DNA of 64,000 nt, taken from NCBI GenBank assembly GCA_945906725.1, contig CAMDRI010000006.1:1-64000 (forward strand), given 5' to 3'. Of the stretch, positions 46,379 through 55,996 are shown in pieces. Below the pieces are notes generated by a model. The model made no database searches. It was given only the letters and a program-made list of their open reading frames with translations, and had not been told where the DNA came from. Numbering within the stretch: the stretch's first letter is position 1; the number at the start of each line of letters is the position of its first letter. The position numbers and the translations under genes are program-made. The stretch is from Candidatus Kuenenia stuttgartensis. Lineage in GTDB: Bacteria; Planctomycetota; Planctomycetia; Planctomycetales; Planctomycetaceae.

Positions 46379-46699
46379 GTGGCGGAGATCATTCACGCTT
46401 CGGCACCAGCGCCTTGGGACTTTTCGATGGACGGACAATCCGTCTCACGCACCGTGACTGTCAGGCTGGAACACGGCCTGCATTTGGTGCCGTGCTCGAA
46501 GCTGGTAAAGCTGGTGAACGGCTTCGGTTGTGAGGTACGCGTTCGTAATGGCTCGAAGCTCGCCGATGCCAAGAACATCTTCGATCTGATGGGCATGGCG
46601 GCTTTCGGCGATCAACTCGAAGTGATTGCCTCCGGGGACGACGCCGAGGCGGCACTGGCGAAGATTGTGCAGTTGTTCGAGTCGAACTTCGCCGAGTGA
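46379..46699 (+). CDS. ptsH: HPr-family phosphocarrier protein (non-canonical motif), GTG start
   Basis: VTVRLEHGLHLVPCSKLVKLVNGFGCEVRVRNGSKLADAKNIFDLMGMAAFGDQLEVIASGDDAEAALAKI; located between ptsN and ptsI. Confidence 0.9.
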   Translation: MAEIIHASAPAPWDFSMDGQSVSRTVTVRLEHGLHLVPCSKLVKLVNGFGCEVRVRNGSKLADAKNIFDLMGMAAFGDQLEVIASGDDAEAALAKIVQLFESNFAE

Positions 46700-46795
46700 G
46701 CACGGGCCTGAAGCAGGCTGCTCTTCGCCGTGAATCAAATCGGCTGAACGCTCGCCCTCGCTGACGCTTCGGGTTAGTTTGTAGCAGAGGTTTTT

Positions 46796-48565
46796 GTGAG
46801 CAACATGTTCGTCAAACGCGGAATTGCCGTGTCGCCCGGAGTGGCGATTGGGCCAGCGGTGTTGTTTGGGGCAGAGAGCTTCAAAGTCCAGCGGCATTAC
46901 ACCAGCAAGGGGGAAATCGACGCGGAGATCGGCCGGTTTCACGCGGCGCTCGACGCGATTTGCACCGACATTGAGGAGAATCAGCGAGTCGCGACGGAGC
47001 GGCTCGGCAGCGAACTGGGTGCGATCTTTGGGGCGCACCTCTTGATGGCTCGGTCGCCGGAACTGGTTGGCGAGATCGAACGACTGATCCGCGACGAAAC
47101 CAATACGCCGGAGCGGGCGTGCGACATCGTCCTCAACAAATACGCGAAGCTCTTTTCCGATCTCGGCAGCCGGTATCACGCCGAGCGGGCGCAGGACATC
47201 TACGACCTGAAGAACCGCCTGCTGCGGCAATTGCTCGGCAAGCGTCGGCAGGAGCTGTCCGACCTCACCGAGTCGGCGATCATCCTTGCGCACAACCTGA
47301 CCCCCAGCGAGACGGCGAATCTCAAAAAAGAATTCGTGCTCGGTTTCGCAACGGAAGTGGGCGGGCCGACGAGCCACACAGCGATCCTCGCCGGTGCCCT
47401 CGAACTGCCAGCGGTCGTCGGCGTCGGCGATTTCTTGTCCGAGGTCAACAACGGTGACATCGTCATCATCGACGGCGATCGGGGCGAAGTGATCGTCAAC
47501 CCGGTCGAGTCAGTCATCGCCGAGCGGCGTGAGGCTCAAAAGAAAAGCGACGCGAATTACGCGGCCCTCGAAGTCGATCGCACCGCCGAGCCGATCACCT
47601 CCGACGGCGAACGCATCCAATTGCTCGGCAACATCGAGTTCCCGACCGAGACCGAGCATTGCCTCGAACGCGGCGCGGATGGCATCGGCCTGTACCGCAC
47701 CGAGTTCCTGTATCTTGGCCGCGATGTTGAGCCGACCGAGGAAGACCACTACCAAGCCTATTGCCGAGTCATCGACGATCTCGGCGGCCGCGAGTGTGTC
47801 ATCCGCACGTTGGATCTCGGAGCGGACAAAGTGCCGACGTCCAACGGAATGCTTGCCGAAGTCCCAAATCCGGCACTCGGACTCCGCAGCATCCGCCTGA
47901 GTTTGAAGTACATCGAAGGCTTCAAAACCCAACTGCGGGCGATCCTGCGAGCGGCGGCGAACGCTCCGCCTGGCAGCGTGAAAATCATGTTTCCGCTGAT
48001 TTCCTCGCTGTATGAGTTCCGGCAGGCGAAGATGGTGGTCCGCGATGTGATGGACGACCTCGAAGAGGCCGGCGGGCCGTTTCAGCGAGAGATGCCCCTG
48101 GGAATGATGGTCGAAGTCCCCTCGGCGGCGATCCTCGCCGACCATTTTGCGACTGAGGTTGATTTCTTCTCCATTGGCACGAACGACCTAATCCAATACA
48201 CCCTCGCCGTGGACCGTGGCGATCCGGCTGTCTCCAGCCAGTATCGTGCCGGCGACCCCGCGATCTTGCGCATGATCCGCATGGTCGTGGATGCCGCCGA
48301 AAAGTCCGACCGTAAAATCCCCGTGACGGTTTGTGGTCAGATGAGTTCCGATCCGAAATTTCTCCCGCTGCTGATCGGCTTGGGGATTCGACGAATCAGC
48401 GTCACACCACATTCCATCCCCGAACTGAAGGCCGTCATACGCCGGCTGACCATCCCGAAAGCCAAAGACATCGCGACTCATGCCGAGTGGCTCGGCCTGT
48501 CACACGGAGTCGACAACTATCTGCAAGGCGAACTGACAAAAATCTGTCCGCAACTTGGCCACTAA
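46796..48565 (+). CDS. ptsI: Phosphoenolpyruvate-protein phosphotransferase (EI)
   Basis: KRGIAVSPGVAIGPAVLF, EVGGPTSHTAILAGALELPAVVG, GADGIGLYRTEFLYL, IGTNDLIQYTLAVDRGD. Confidence 0.97.
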   Translation: MSNMFVKRGIAVSPGVAIGPAVLFGAESFKVQRHYTSKGEIDAEIGRFHAALDAICTDIEENQRVATERLGSELGAIFGAHLLMARSPELVGEIERLIRDETNTPERACDIVLNKYAKLFSDLGSRYHAERAQDIYDLKNRLLRQLLGKRRQELSDLTESAIILAHNLTPSETANLKKEFVLGFATEVGGPTSHTAILAGALELPAVVGVGDFLSEVNNGDIVIIDGDRGEVIVNPVESVIAERREAQKKSDANYAALEVDRTAEPITSDGERIQLLGNIEFPTETEHCLERGADGIGLYRTEFLYLGRDVEPTEEDHYQAYCRVIDDLGGRECVIRTLDLGADKVPTSNGMLAEVPNPALGLRSIRLSLKYIEGFKTQLRAILRAAANAPPGSVKIMFPLISSLYEFRQAKMVVRDVMDDLEEAGGPFQREMPLGMMVEVPSAAILADHFATEVDFFSIGTNDLIQYTLAVDRGDPAVSSQYRAGDPAILRMIRMVVDAAEKSDRKIPVTVCGQMSSDPKFLPLLIGLGIRRISVTPHSIPELKAVIRRLTIPKAKDIATHAEWLGLSHGVDNYLQGELTKICPQLGH

Positions 48566-49093
48566 AGTTTCCGTAGGTTGGGCACTCCTGCCCGACCCCA
48601 ACAACATTGAACACTTTTTTTCAAAGAGGGACGGGGAATCCGCCGAGGGCGGACCGTCCGACTGGATCCACTAGGGTGCGTGCTTGTTCTCAAGGCGTCT
48701 GTTTTTCGCCGAGATTGGCCGAAGCTGAAAAGCTTGCTGCCATGACGGCTCCGGGAGTCGAAACTTCCTGTTCCGCGCTACGACGCGGCGGAAGTGGACT
48801 GATCCGCGAGCTGATTTCGTGTCTCGACGAACCGCCGTGCTCAACTTTGCCGACCCTGCTCGCTGGCCCGCCCCGTTCGTGTAACCGACGAACGCCGCAG
48901 CCAAAACGCCGAACACCGCTCGCCGCACTCACTGTCTCACGCGTCACACGCGCGAGCGATCCGCGACGACTCAGCGAACAGACCGACGGACACGCTCGTC
49001 CGTCGCCGGCATCCGAGCAGGTCGCCACACTCCGCACAGCAACAGCTCCGACCAACACAACGAGCCGCACCCGCAGAACTCAAAGGGTGCTCC

Positions 49094-50662
49094 ATGAAGA
49101 AGGAAATGCTCGTCAACGTCCTGCAGCCCGAAGAGAGCCGCATTGCCATCATTGAGGATGGCCTGCTCGAGGAACTCTACGTCGAACGCAACAGCGTCGA
49201 GAGCTTCGCCGGCAATATCTACAAAGGCCGAGTCGTCAACATCGAGCCGAGTATTCAAGCCGCATTCGTCGATTTCGGCGTCGGCCGCAACGGCTTCCTG
49301 CACGTCAGTGACGTCGAATACCAGTACTACAAACACCTCGTCCCCGAACGGGAGGAAGAGGGCCGCGGCCGCCGCCCGTTCAATGAGCGGAGCGTCCGCA
49401 ATAAACCGCCGATTCAAAACATCTTCAAGCGCGGCAGCGAAGTCCTCGTGCAGGTCATCAAGGAAGGGATCGGCACGAAAGGCCCGACTCTTTCGACGTA
49501 CGTCAGCATCCCCGGCCGCTACCTGGTGCTGATGCCCGGCCTCGCACGAGTCGGTGTCAGCCGCAAGATCGAAGACGACGACAGCCGTCGCCGGATGCGG
49601 AAGATCCTCAACACGCTGCAACCGCCTCCGGGCCTCGGCTTCATCATCCGCACCGCCGGCCTCGAACGTGACGCGGCCGATCTGCAACGGGATCTCGACT
49701 ACCTCGTCCGCTTGTGGAAGGTGCTCGTCCGCCGCGTCCAAAAATATCACTCGCCGATCAGCATCTACGAAGACAGCGACCTGATGATCCGCACGATGCG
49801 CGACATCTACCGCGACGACGTCGAGTCCGTCTGGATCGACGAACCCAAAACCTTCGAGCGTGCCCGCGAGTTTATGACGGTCATCTCCCCTGACCACGCC
49901 GACCGCGTGAAGCTCTACACTGGCAAGGATTCGATCTTCCACCACTACCACATCGAAGACGATATCGCTCGCATCCACGAACGGCATGTGCCGCTCAAGG
50001 GAGGCGGATCAATCGTCATCGACCAAACGGAAGCGTTAGTTGCCATCGACGTGAATAGCGGCAACTTCCGGTTCGACGACAACGCCGAGGAATCCGCCTA
50101 CCAGATGAACCTCCGCGCGGCCGAGGAAATCTGCCGGCAGCTTCGTCTGCGCGATCTCGGCGGAGTGATCGTCAACGACTTCATCGACATGCGCGACGAC
50201 CGTCACCGTCGCGGTGTCGAGCGACACTTCCGTGACCTGCTCCGCCGCGACCGAGCCCGGACGAAAGCGCTTCGCATCAGCCCGTTTGGCTTGATCGAGA
50301 TGACTCGGCAGCGCATCCGTCCGTCGCTCCGCCGCAGCGTGTTTGAGAATTGTCCGAGCTGCGCCGCCGTCGGCCTCGTGAAGACCGCCGAAAGCGTCGC
50401 GATCGAGGTCATGCGACTGCTAATGACCGTCGCCCAGCGCGAAGGGGTCCGAAAAATCGGAGTCGATGTTCACGAGCGGGTCGCCAATTACCTCAACAAC
50501 CGCCGCCGCCGCGAAGTCAACCAGCTTGAGGACAACGGCGGCCTGACCATCACGATCACGGCTCGCACGGACGTCAGCCCCAACCACCTCGAATGCCAAA
50601 CCCAGGACGACTCCGGGACCGTTACTCGGATTCCAGTGGGGATTGACTCGAAATCACGCTAA
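49094..50662 (+). CDS. RNase E/G family ribonuclease
   Basis: IAIIEDGLLEELYVERNSVESFAGNIYKGRVVNIEPSIQAAFVDFGVGRNGFLHVSD; SIVIDQTEALVAIDVNSG; GGVIVNDFIDM. Confidence 0.95.
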   Translation: MKKEMLVNVLQPEESRIAIIEDGLLEELYVERNSVESFAGNIYKGRVVNIEPSIQAAFVDFGVGRNGFLHVSDVEYQYYKHLVPEREEEGRGRRPFNERSVRNKPPIQNIFKRGSEVLVQVIKEGIGTKGPTLSTYVSIPGRYLVLMPGLARVGVSRKIEDDDSRRRMRKILNTLQPPPGLGFIIRTAGLERDAADLQRDLDYLVRLWKVLVRRVQKYHSPISIYEDSDLMIRTMRDIYRDDVESVWIDEPKTFERAREFMTVISPDHADRVKLYTGKDSIFHHYHIEDDIARIHERHVPLKGGGSIVIDQTEALVAIDVNSGNFRFDDNAEESAYQMNLRAAEEICRQLRLRDLGGVIVNDFIDMRDDRHRRGVERHFRDLLRRDRARTKALRISPFGLIEMTRQRIRPSLRRSVFENCPSCAAVGLVKTAESVAIEVMRLLMTVAQREGVRKIGVDVHERVANYLNNRRRREVNQLEDNGGLTITITARTDVSPNHLECQTQDDSGTVTRIPVGIDSKSR

Positions 50663-50725
50663 CCCCCGGCTATAGTCCCCGACCCTTGACCCTCCCAAGC
50701 CAGTGTTTTGAGGAATTTCCGAGCC

Positions 50726-51085
50726 ATGTTCGCGTACATCGAAAACGGCAGCCACCAGTACCGAGTTTCCAACGGCGACACTCTGTTGATTGACTTCGTC
50801 GACACGGCAAAAACCGGCGATTCGATCACGTTCGATAAGATTCTGCTCGCCAACGGCGGTGGAGCCAGTGTGATTGGAGCCCCCTCCATTTCGGGCGCAA
50901 GCGTCACTGCGGAAGTCGTTGAGCCGCTGGTCAAAGGCCCGAAGCTCGAAATCCAAAAGATGCGCCGCCGCAAGAACTATCGCCGGCATACCGGCCACCG
51001 CCAGGGCTACACCCAAGTGAAGATCACCGCCATCACCGTTCCTGGCATGCAAGTCGTCGAAACGGTGCCTGCTGCCGGTGCGTAG
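50726..51085 (+). CDS. rplU: 50S ribosomal protein L21
   Basis: MFAYIENGSHQYRVSNGDTLLIDFV...KMRRRKNYRRHTGHRQGYTQVKITAI. Confidence 0.95.
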   Translation: MFAYIENGSHQYRVSNGDTLLIDFVDTAKTGDSITFDKILLANGGGASVIGAPSISGASVTAEVVEPLVKGPKLEIQKMRRRKNYRRHTGHRQGYTQVKITAITVPGMQVVETVPAAGA

Positions 51086-51103
51086 TCGAGCTGAGAAATC
51101 GCG

Positions 51104-51132
51104 AGAAAACCCAGTCTTTGACTGGGTTTTTT
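51104..51132 (+). terminator. Rho-independent terminator after rplU
   Basis: gaaaacccagtctttgactgggtttttt: AAACCCAGTC/GACTGGGTTT stem plus T-run. Confidence 0.9.
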
Positions 51133-51313
51133 CATGCGCAGCAGGCAGTGATTTCACCGCCGCAGCGGCGATCAGGGCAGTCACGAAACCGAACCGTGAC
51201 GAGCCGCTCTTAATGATTCTTTCATTTTTTCTGAACTCGCTAAGCCTGCATTTCATCGACAGGTTACGGCCACTCGGAATTGAATTTTGGACGTTCCGAA
51301 AGAATTCATCACC

Positions 51314-51341
51314 TTGACAATTCGGGCTGCCGATTTATAGT
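51314..51341 (+). promoter_or_regulatory. Candidate sigma70-type promoter upstream of nrdJ
   Basis: TTGACA (51314-51319), 16-nt spacer, TATAGT (51336-51341). Confidence 0.55.
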
Positions 51342-51391
51342 TTCGACCCTGTTCGCACATACTAGATGCGGGGTCAGGAATAACTTTTCCC

Positions 51392-51405
51392 CACAATTAG
51401 TTGTG
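51392..51405. promoter_or_regulatory. Palindromic operator candidate (possible NrdR-type box)
   Basis: CACAATTAGTTGTG dyad downstream of the putative promoter and upstream of a ribonucleotide reductase gene. Confidence 0.4.
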
Positions 51406-51548
51406 TTTCAGTTCTCAGCGGGCGACTGGTTCTTGTTCGCCTAAAGTCGCTTTTTTCACGGCATTTTCCTGGCAAGAGGTCGCTTTTGAGCGGGTCATGA
51501 GGCCCCGGCTCCCCCTTGGTTTTTCTTCCTTTGTTGAAGGAGTGCATG

Positions 51549-54500
51549 ATGCACGACGCCAACACGCTTTTGGATGCAGACTACCTCTCCGCTTCGAGCA
51601 CTCGTTCCCACAACGGGAACGGCAATGGAGGCAACGGACAGATGACTCGCGAAACTGCAGTTCGCAGCACATCCGCGCCAGGGCCGCACTTCACTCCGCA
51701 GACAACCCCGATGAAAATCGCTCCGCACTTTTGCCCAGCGAACGTCGATCCGTTTTCGACCACCGAATGGGACTATCGCACAGCTGCGATTAAAGACGAG
51801 AACGGCAAAGTGCTGTTCGAGCAAACTAACTGCGAAGTCCCGAAGGATTGGTCGCCGCTCGCCACCAACGTTGTCGTCAGCAAATACTTTTACGGTGAGC
51901 CGAGCACTCCGGAGCGTGAGACCAGCGTCCGACAAGTGATTCATCGCGTGTCGCGCACGATCTCCGATTGGGGCATCAAGGACGGCTACTTCGCGACACC
52001 AGCCGATGGCGAGACGTTTTACCGCGAACTGACCTGGCTGCTGCTGCATCAGCACGGCTGCTTCAACTCGCCGGTATGGTTCAACGTCGGGCTGTATCAC
52101 CAGTACGGCGTCAAAGGCTCGCAGGGCAATTATCGTTGGGACGTCGAGACGCAGTCGATCCGCCGGCCGGACACGCCGTATGAGTTCCCGCAAGGCTCGG
52201 CCTGCTTCATTCAGTCGGTCGAGGACAACATGGAGGACATCATGCGTCTCGCTCGCAGCGAGGCGATGTTGTTCAAGTTCGGCTCCGGCACCGGCACGGA
52301 TCTCTCCACGATCCGCTCTTCCAAAGAGAAGCTTTCCGGCGGTGGAGTCCCATCAGGGCCGCTGTCGTTCATGCGGGTCTACGACCAGATCGCAGCCGTC
52401 GTGAAGTCGGGTGGGAAGACTCGCCGCGCGGCCAAGATGCAGAGCCTCAAGGACTGGCATCCGGACATTCTCGAATTCATTCAGTGCAAAACGAAGGAAG
52501 AGAAGAAGGCTCGCTTGCTGATCGACTCGGGCGAGTACGAAGCGAACTTCAACGGCGAAGCGTACAGTTCGATCATGTTCCAGAACGCGAACTTGTCGGT
52601 GCGGTTGAGCGACGAATTCATGCATGCTGCTCTCGACGGCAAGAAGTGGCGGACGCACTGGGTCACCGATCCCAAAAAATCCGGCCCGGAATACGACGCC
52701 AAGTACGTGCTCCGCGAGATGGCGTCCGGCACGTGGTACTGCGGTGATCCCGGCGTGCAATACGACACGACGATTAACCGTTGGCACACTTGCTCGAACA
52801 CGGGCCGCATCAACGCCAGCAATCCGTGCTCCGAGTACATGTTCCTCGACGACACGGCCTGCAATCTGTCGAGCATCAATCTCCGTAAGTTCTCTCGTGA
52901 GGGGAACAAGTTCGACATCGACAGCTTCCGCCGAGCCTGCGCGATCTTCATCACCGCTCAGGAAATCCTCGTCGATCACGCCAGCTATCCGACTCCGGCG
53001 ATCGCCGAGAACAGCCATCTGTTCCGGCCGCTGGGACTCGGCTATGCGAACCTTGGCAGTTTGCTGATGTCATGGGGCATTCCGTATGACAGTGACGCCG
53101 GTCGCGGAGTTTGCGGATCGATCACAGCGCTTCTCAATGGGCAGGCGTATCTCACGTCGAGTCGCATCGCCAGCAGCATCGGGACGTTCGCCGGGTACGC
53201 CGAGAACGAGCAGCCGATGCTTCGCGTGATGTCGATGCACCGCGAGGCGGCGTATCGCATCGACCCATGCTGCCCGGACTATCTGCGTCAAGCGGCTCAG
53301 CAAGTCTGGGACGAGTGTCTCGAATCGGGCCGCAAGTACGGATACCGGAACGCTCAGGCGACGGTGCTCGCGCCGACCGGCACGATTGCCTTCATGATGG
53401 ACTGCGACACGACCGGCATCGAGCCGGACATCGCGCTCATTAAGTACAAGCAGCTCGCGGGCGGCGGCATGTTGAAGATCATCAACCGCACCGTTCCGTT
53501 CGCGCTCAAGTCGCTCGGCTACGATCAACCGCAGATCGAGGGCATTCTCGACTACCTCGAAAAGAACGACACGATCGAAGGTGCTCCGAACCTACGGAAC
53601 GAAGACTTGCCAGTCTTCGACTGTGCGTTCAAGGCTCCCAAGGGATTGCGGACGATCCATTGGCGCGGGCACGTCAAGATGATGGCCGCCGCTCAGCCGT
53701 TCTTGAGCGGAGCGATCTCGAAGACCGTCAACATGCCGACCGATTCGACCGTCGAGGACATCGAGAGCGCGTACATCGAAGGCTGGAAGCTGGGCCTCAA
53801 GGCGTTGGCGATCTACCGCGACGGCTCCAAGCAATCGCAGCCGCTGAACACGTCGAAAGAGGGTGACAAGCAGAAGGTGGACGGCACCATCGAAGCCGTT
53901 CCCGGACGTCCGATTCGCCGCCGTCTGCCTGCGACGCGCAGCTCGATCACTCACAAGTTCAGCGTCGGTAATCACGATGGCTACATCACGGTCGGCCTGT
54001 TCGAGGACAACACGCCCGGCGAGTTATTCATCACGATGGCGAAAGAAGGGAGCACGATCGGCGGCCTGATGGACGTCATCGGCACACTGACGTCAATGGG
54101 CCTGCAATATGGAGTTCCGGTGCAAGTCTTCGTGGACAAATTCTCGCACAGCCGGTTCGAGCCGAGCGGTTGGACGAAGAACCAGGACATCCCGCACGCC
54201 AAATCGGTGGTCGATTACATCTACCGCTGGCTCGGCATGGAGTTCGTCCCCGGTTACCGCGAAGCGAACAGTCCGAGGTTTAATGGCAACAACCACGGCA
54301 ATGGGCACTCCCAAACTGCCGTCGCTCCGACCGCTGAAACGGTTGCGAAAGAGATGACGACGATCATTGAGATGCACGTCAACGGAGTTGGCTTGGCCGA
54401 ATCGACTTCGTCGCGCAGCGGCCTTCCGGTCATCAGCGACGGACCAGGCATCCGCAACGACCAGTTCAAAGGTTTCCAAAGCGACGCGCCGGCTTGCGAC

Positions 54501-54578
54501 AGTTGCGGACAGATCACCGTCCGCAATGGCAACTGCTACCTCTGCCACAACTGCGGAGCCAGCATGGGCTGTTCGTAA
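51549..54578 (+). CDS. nrdJ: Adenosylcobalamin-dependent (class II) ribonucleoside-diphosphate reductase
   Basis: FNSPVWFNVGLYHQYG, GSGTGTDLSTIRSSKEKLSGGGVPSGPLSFMRVYD, APTGTIAFMMDCDTTGIEPDIAL; C-terminal CDSCGQITVRNGNCYLCHNCGASMGCS. Confidence 0.96.
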   Translation: MHDANTLLDADYLSASSTRSHNGNGNGGNGQMTRETAVRSTSAPGPHFTPQTTPMKIAPHFCPANVDPFSTTEWDYRTAAIKDENGKVLFEQTNCEVPKDWSPLATNVVVSKYFYGEPSTPERETSVRQVIHRVSRTISDWGIKDGYFATPADGETFYRELTWLLLHQHGCFNSPVWFNVGLYHQYGVKGSQGNYRWDVETQSIRRPDTPYEFPQGSACFIQSVEDNMEDIMRLARSEAMLFKFGSGTGTDLSTIRSSKEKLSGGGVPSGPLSFMRVYDQIAAVVKSGGKTRRAAKMQSLKDWHPDILEFIQCKTKEEKKARLLIDSGEYEANFNGEAYSSIMFQNANLSVRLSDEFMHAALDGKKWRTHWVTDPKKSGPEYDAKYVLREMASGTWYCGDPGVQYDTTINRWHTCSNTGRINASNPCSEYMFLDDTACNLSSINLRKFSREGNKFDIDSFRRACAIFITAQEILVDHASYPTPAIAENSHLFRPLGLGYANLGSLLMSWGIPYDSDAGRGVCGSITALLNGQAYLTSSRIASSIGTFAGYAENEQPMLRVMSMHREAAYRIDPCCPDYLRQAAQQVWDECLESGRKYGYRNAQATVLAPTGTIAFMMDCDTTGIEPDIALIKYKQLAGGGMLKIINRTVPFALKSLGYDQPQIEGILDYLEKNDTIEGAPNLRNEDLPVFDCAFKAPKGLRTIHWRGHVKMMAAAQPFLSGAISKTVNMPTDSTVEDIESAYIEGWKLGLKALAIYRDGSKQSQPLNTSKEGDKQKVDGTIEAVPGRPIRRRLPATRSSITHKFSVGNHDGYITVGLFEDNTPGELFITMAKEGSTIGGLMDVIGTLTSMGLQYGVPVQVFVDKFSHSRFEPSGWTKNQDIPHAKSVVDYIYRWLGMEFVPGYREANSPRFNGNNHGNGHSQTAVAPTAETVAKEMTTIIEMHVNGVGLAESTSSRSGLPVISDGPGIRNDQFKGFQSDAPACDSCGQITVRNGNCYLCHNCGASMGCS

Positions 54579-54771
54579 CCGACTCGTCCTAGCGTCGAGT
54601 ACCCCGGCCCAAGTTGAGGGAACCGGGGTGCTTTCTTTTTGTGGTCACAGCCACACACCCGCTTGGTTCCCATTCGCGAAGTCGGATCGCATACTGTTCA
54701 CCCGATGTTGCTGGGTGGCTTGGTCGCGTGGCCGCAGACACCGAGCGGAAATTTTACAGCAGGAGTGAATC

Positions 54772-55857
54772 ATGCGAGCGATTCGTTTGGCGCCCTGTGT
54801 CATGGCTGGTCTGTTGGTCTCGATGAGCGCCTCGTTCGGAGCCGAATGGGGCTTGAAGGAAGGAACTCCGGAAATCAAATCCGCCGGGGCGTTGGCGTTT
54901 GGACCAGATGGGATTTTGTTTGTCGGCGATGCCAAGGGAGCCACCGTCTTTGCCATCGGTACTGGCGACACGAAGGGCAATCCAAGCAAGGTGCAGCTCA
55001 ACGTCTCTGGCCTGAATGCGAAAATCGCCGAGACGCTCGGTGTGAATGCCGACAAGATCACGATCAACGATCTGGCCGTGAATCCGCTGACGGGCAATGT
55101 CTTCTTGTCGGTCTCGAAGGCGGGCAGCGCGGCGGTCGTGAAGGTCGCGGCCGATGGCAAGCTCAGCCATGTCAGCTTGGCGAAGGTGGCGTTCCAGAAG
55201 GTCGAGTTGCCGAACGCTCCAGAGGACAAAGAAGTTGCGACGAAGCGAGGCCCGGCCAACCTGCGTGCTCAATCCATCACCGACCTCGCGTATACCGAAG
55301 GAAAAGTTTACGTCTCCGGCGTGGCGGGCGGATCGCCCTCGAACGTGCGTGAGATTCCGTTCCCGTTCACGGACGCGAACGCCGGCACCAGCGTTGAGAT
55401 TTATCACGCGGCTCACGGCAAAGTGGAAGACTACGCCGTTGTCCGCACGTTCCTGCCGATCAACATCGACGGCGAAGCGAGCTTGCTGGCCGGCTTTACC
55501 TGTACGCCGCTTGTGAAGTTCCCCGTAAATACCTTGAAGCCCGGCGAGAAGACTCGCGGCACGACCGTCGCCGAACTGGGCAACAGGAATCAGCCACTCG
55601 ACATGATCGTCTATCAGAAGGAGGGCAAGACCTTCCTGCTGATGTCCAACAACAATCGCGGCGTGATGAAGATCACGACCGAAGGGATCACCAAGAACCC
55701 GGGCCTCACTGAGCCCGTCAAAGTTGGTGGAGTCGCTGGCCAAACCTACGAGACTATCAAGGAACTCGAAGGGGTCGTACAGCTCGACAAACTGAACAGC
55801 ACGCACGCCGTGATCGTCACCAGTTCGTTTGAGCTGCGGACAATCGCGCTGCCGTAA
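54772..55857 (+). CDS. Hypothetical secreted beta-propeller-like protein
   Basis: Signal peptide CVMAGLLVSMSASFGAEWG; ALAFGPDGILFVGDAKGATVFAI. Confidence 0.7.
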   Translation: MRAIRLAPCVMAGLLVSMSASFGAEWGLKEGTPEIKSAGALAFGPDGILFVGDAKGATVFAIGTGDTKGNPSKVQLNVSGLNAKIAETLGVNADKITINDLAVNPLTGNVFLSVSKAGSAAVVKVAADGKLSHVSLAKVAFQKVELPNAPEDKEVATKRGPANLRAQSITDLAYTEGKVYVSGVAGGSPSNVREIPFPFTDANAGTSVEIYHAAHGKVEDYAVVRTFLPINIDGEASLLAGFTCTPLVKFPVNTLKPGEKTRGTTVAELGNRNQPLDMIVYQKEGKTFLLMSNNNRGVMKITTEGITKNPGLTEPVKVGGVAGQTYETIKELEGVVQLDKLNSTHAVIVTSSFELRTIALP

Positions 55858-55896
55858 CGTGGCGTGGGGCAGGTTTCTAGCCTGCCATTGGCTTTT

Positions 55897-55963
55897 GGAG
55901 GACGGGCACTCTTGACCGTCCTTTTTTCGTGATCCGCAGGACGGTCAAGAGTGCCCGTCCTCC
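55897..55963. repeat. 25-bp perfect inverted repeat GGAGGACGGGCACTCTTGACCGTCC, 17-nt loop
   Basis: Arms 55897-55921 and 55939-55963; one arm recurs with one mismatch in 22 nt at 3461-3482 inside the giant TPR gene. Confidence 0.93.
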
Positions 55964-55996
55964 ACTTGGCCTGTGCCTTTCAATTTGGAGGCCTCA

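Noticed and set aside
48607-49155. 182-aa ORF upstream of the RNase E/G gene
   Set aside because: Overlaps the rne/rng start in another frame, Arg/Pro/Thr-rich with no domain; more likely a 5' leader.
51300-51545. Cobalamin riboswitch upstream of B12-dependent RNR
   Set aside because: No B12-box-like conserved sequence recognised; only a promoter and a short dyad.
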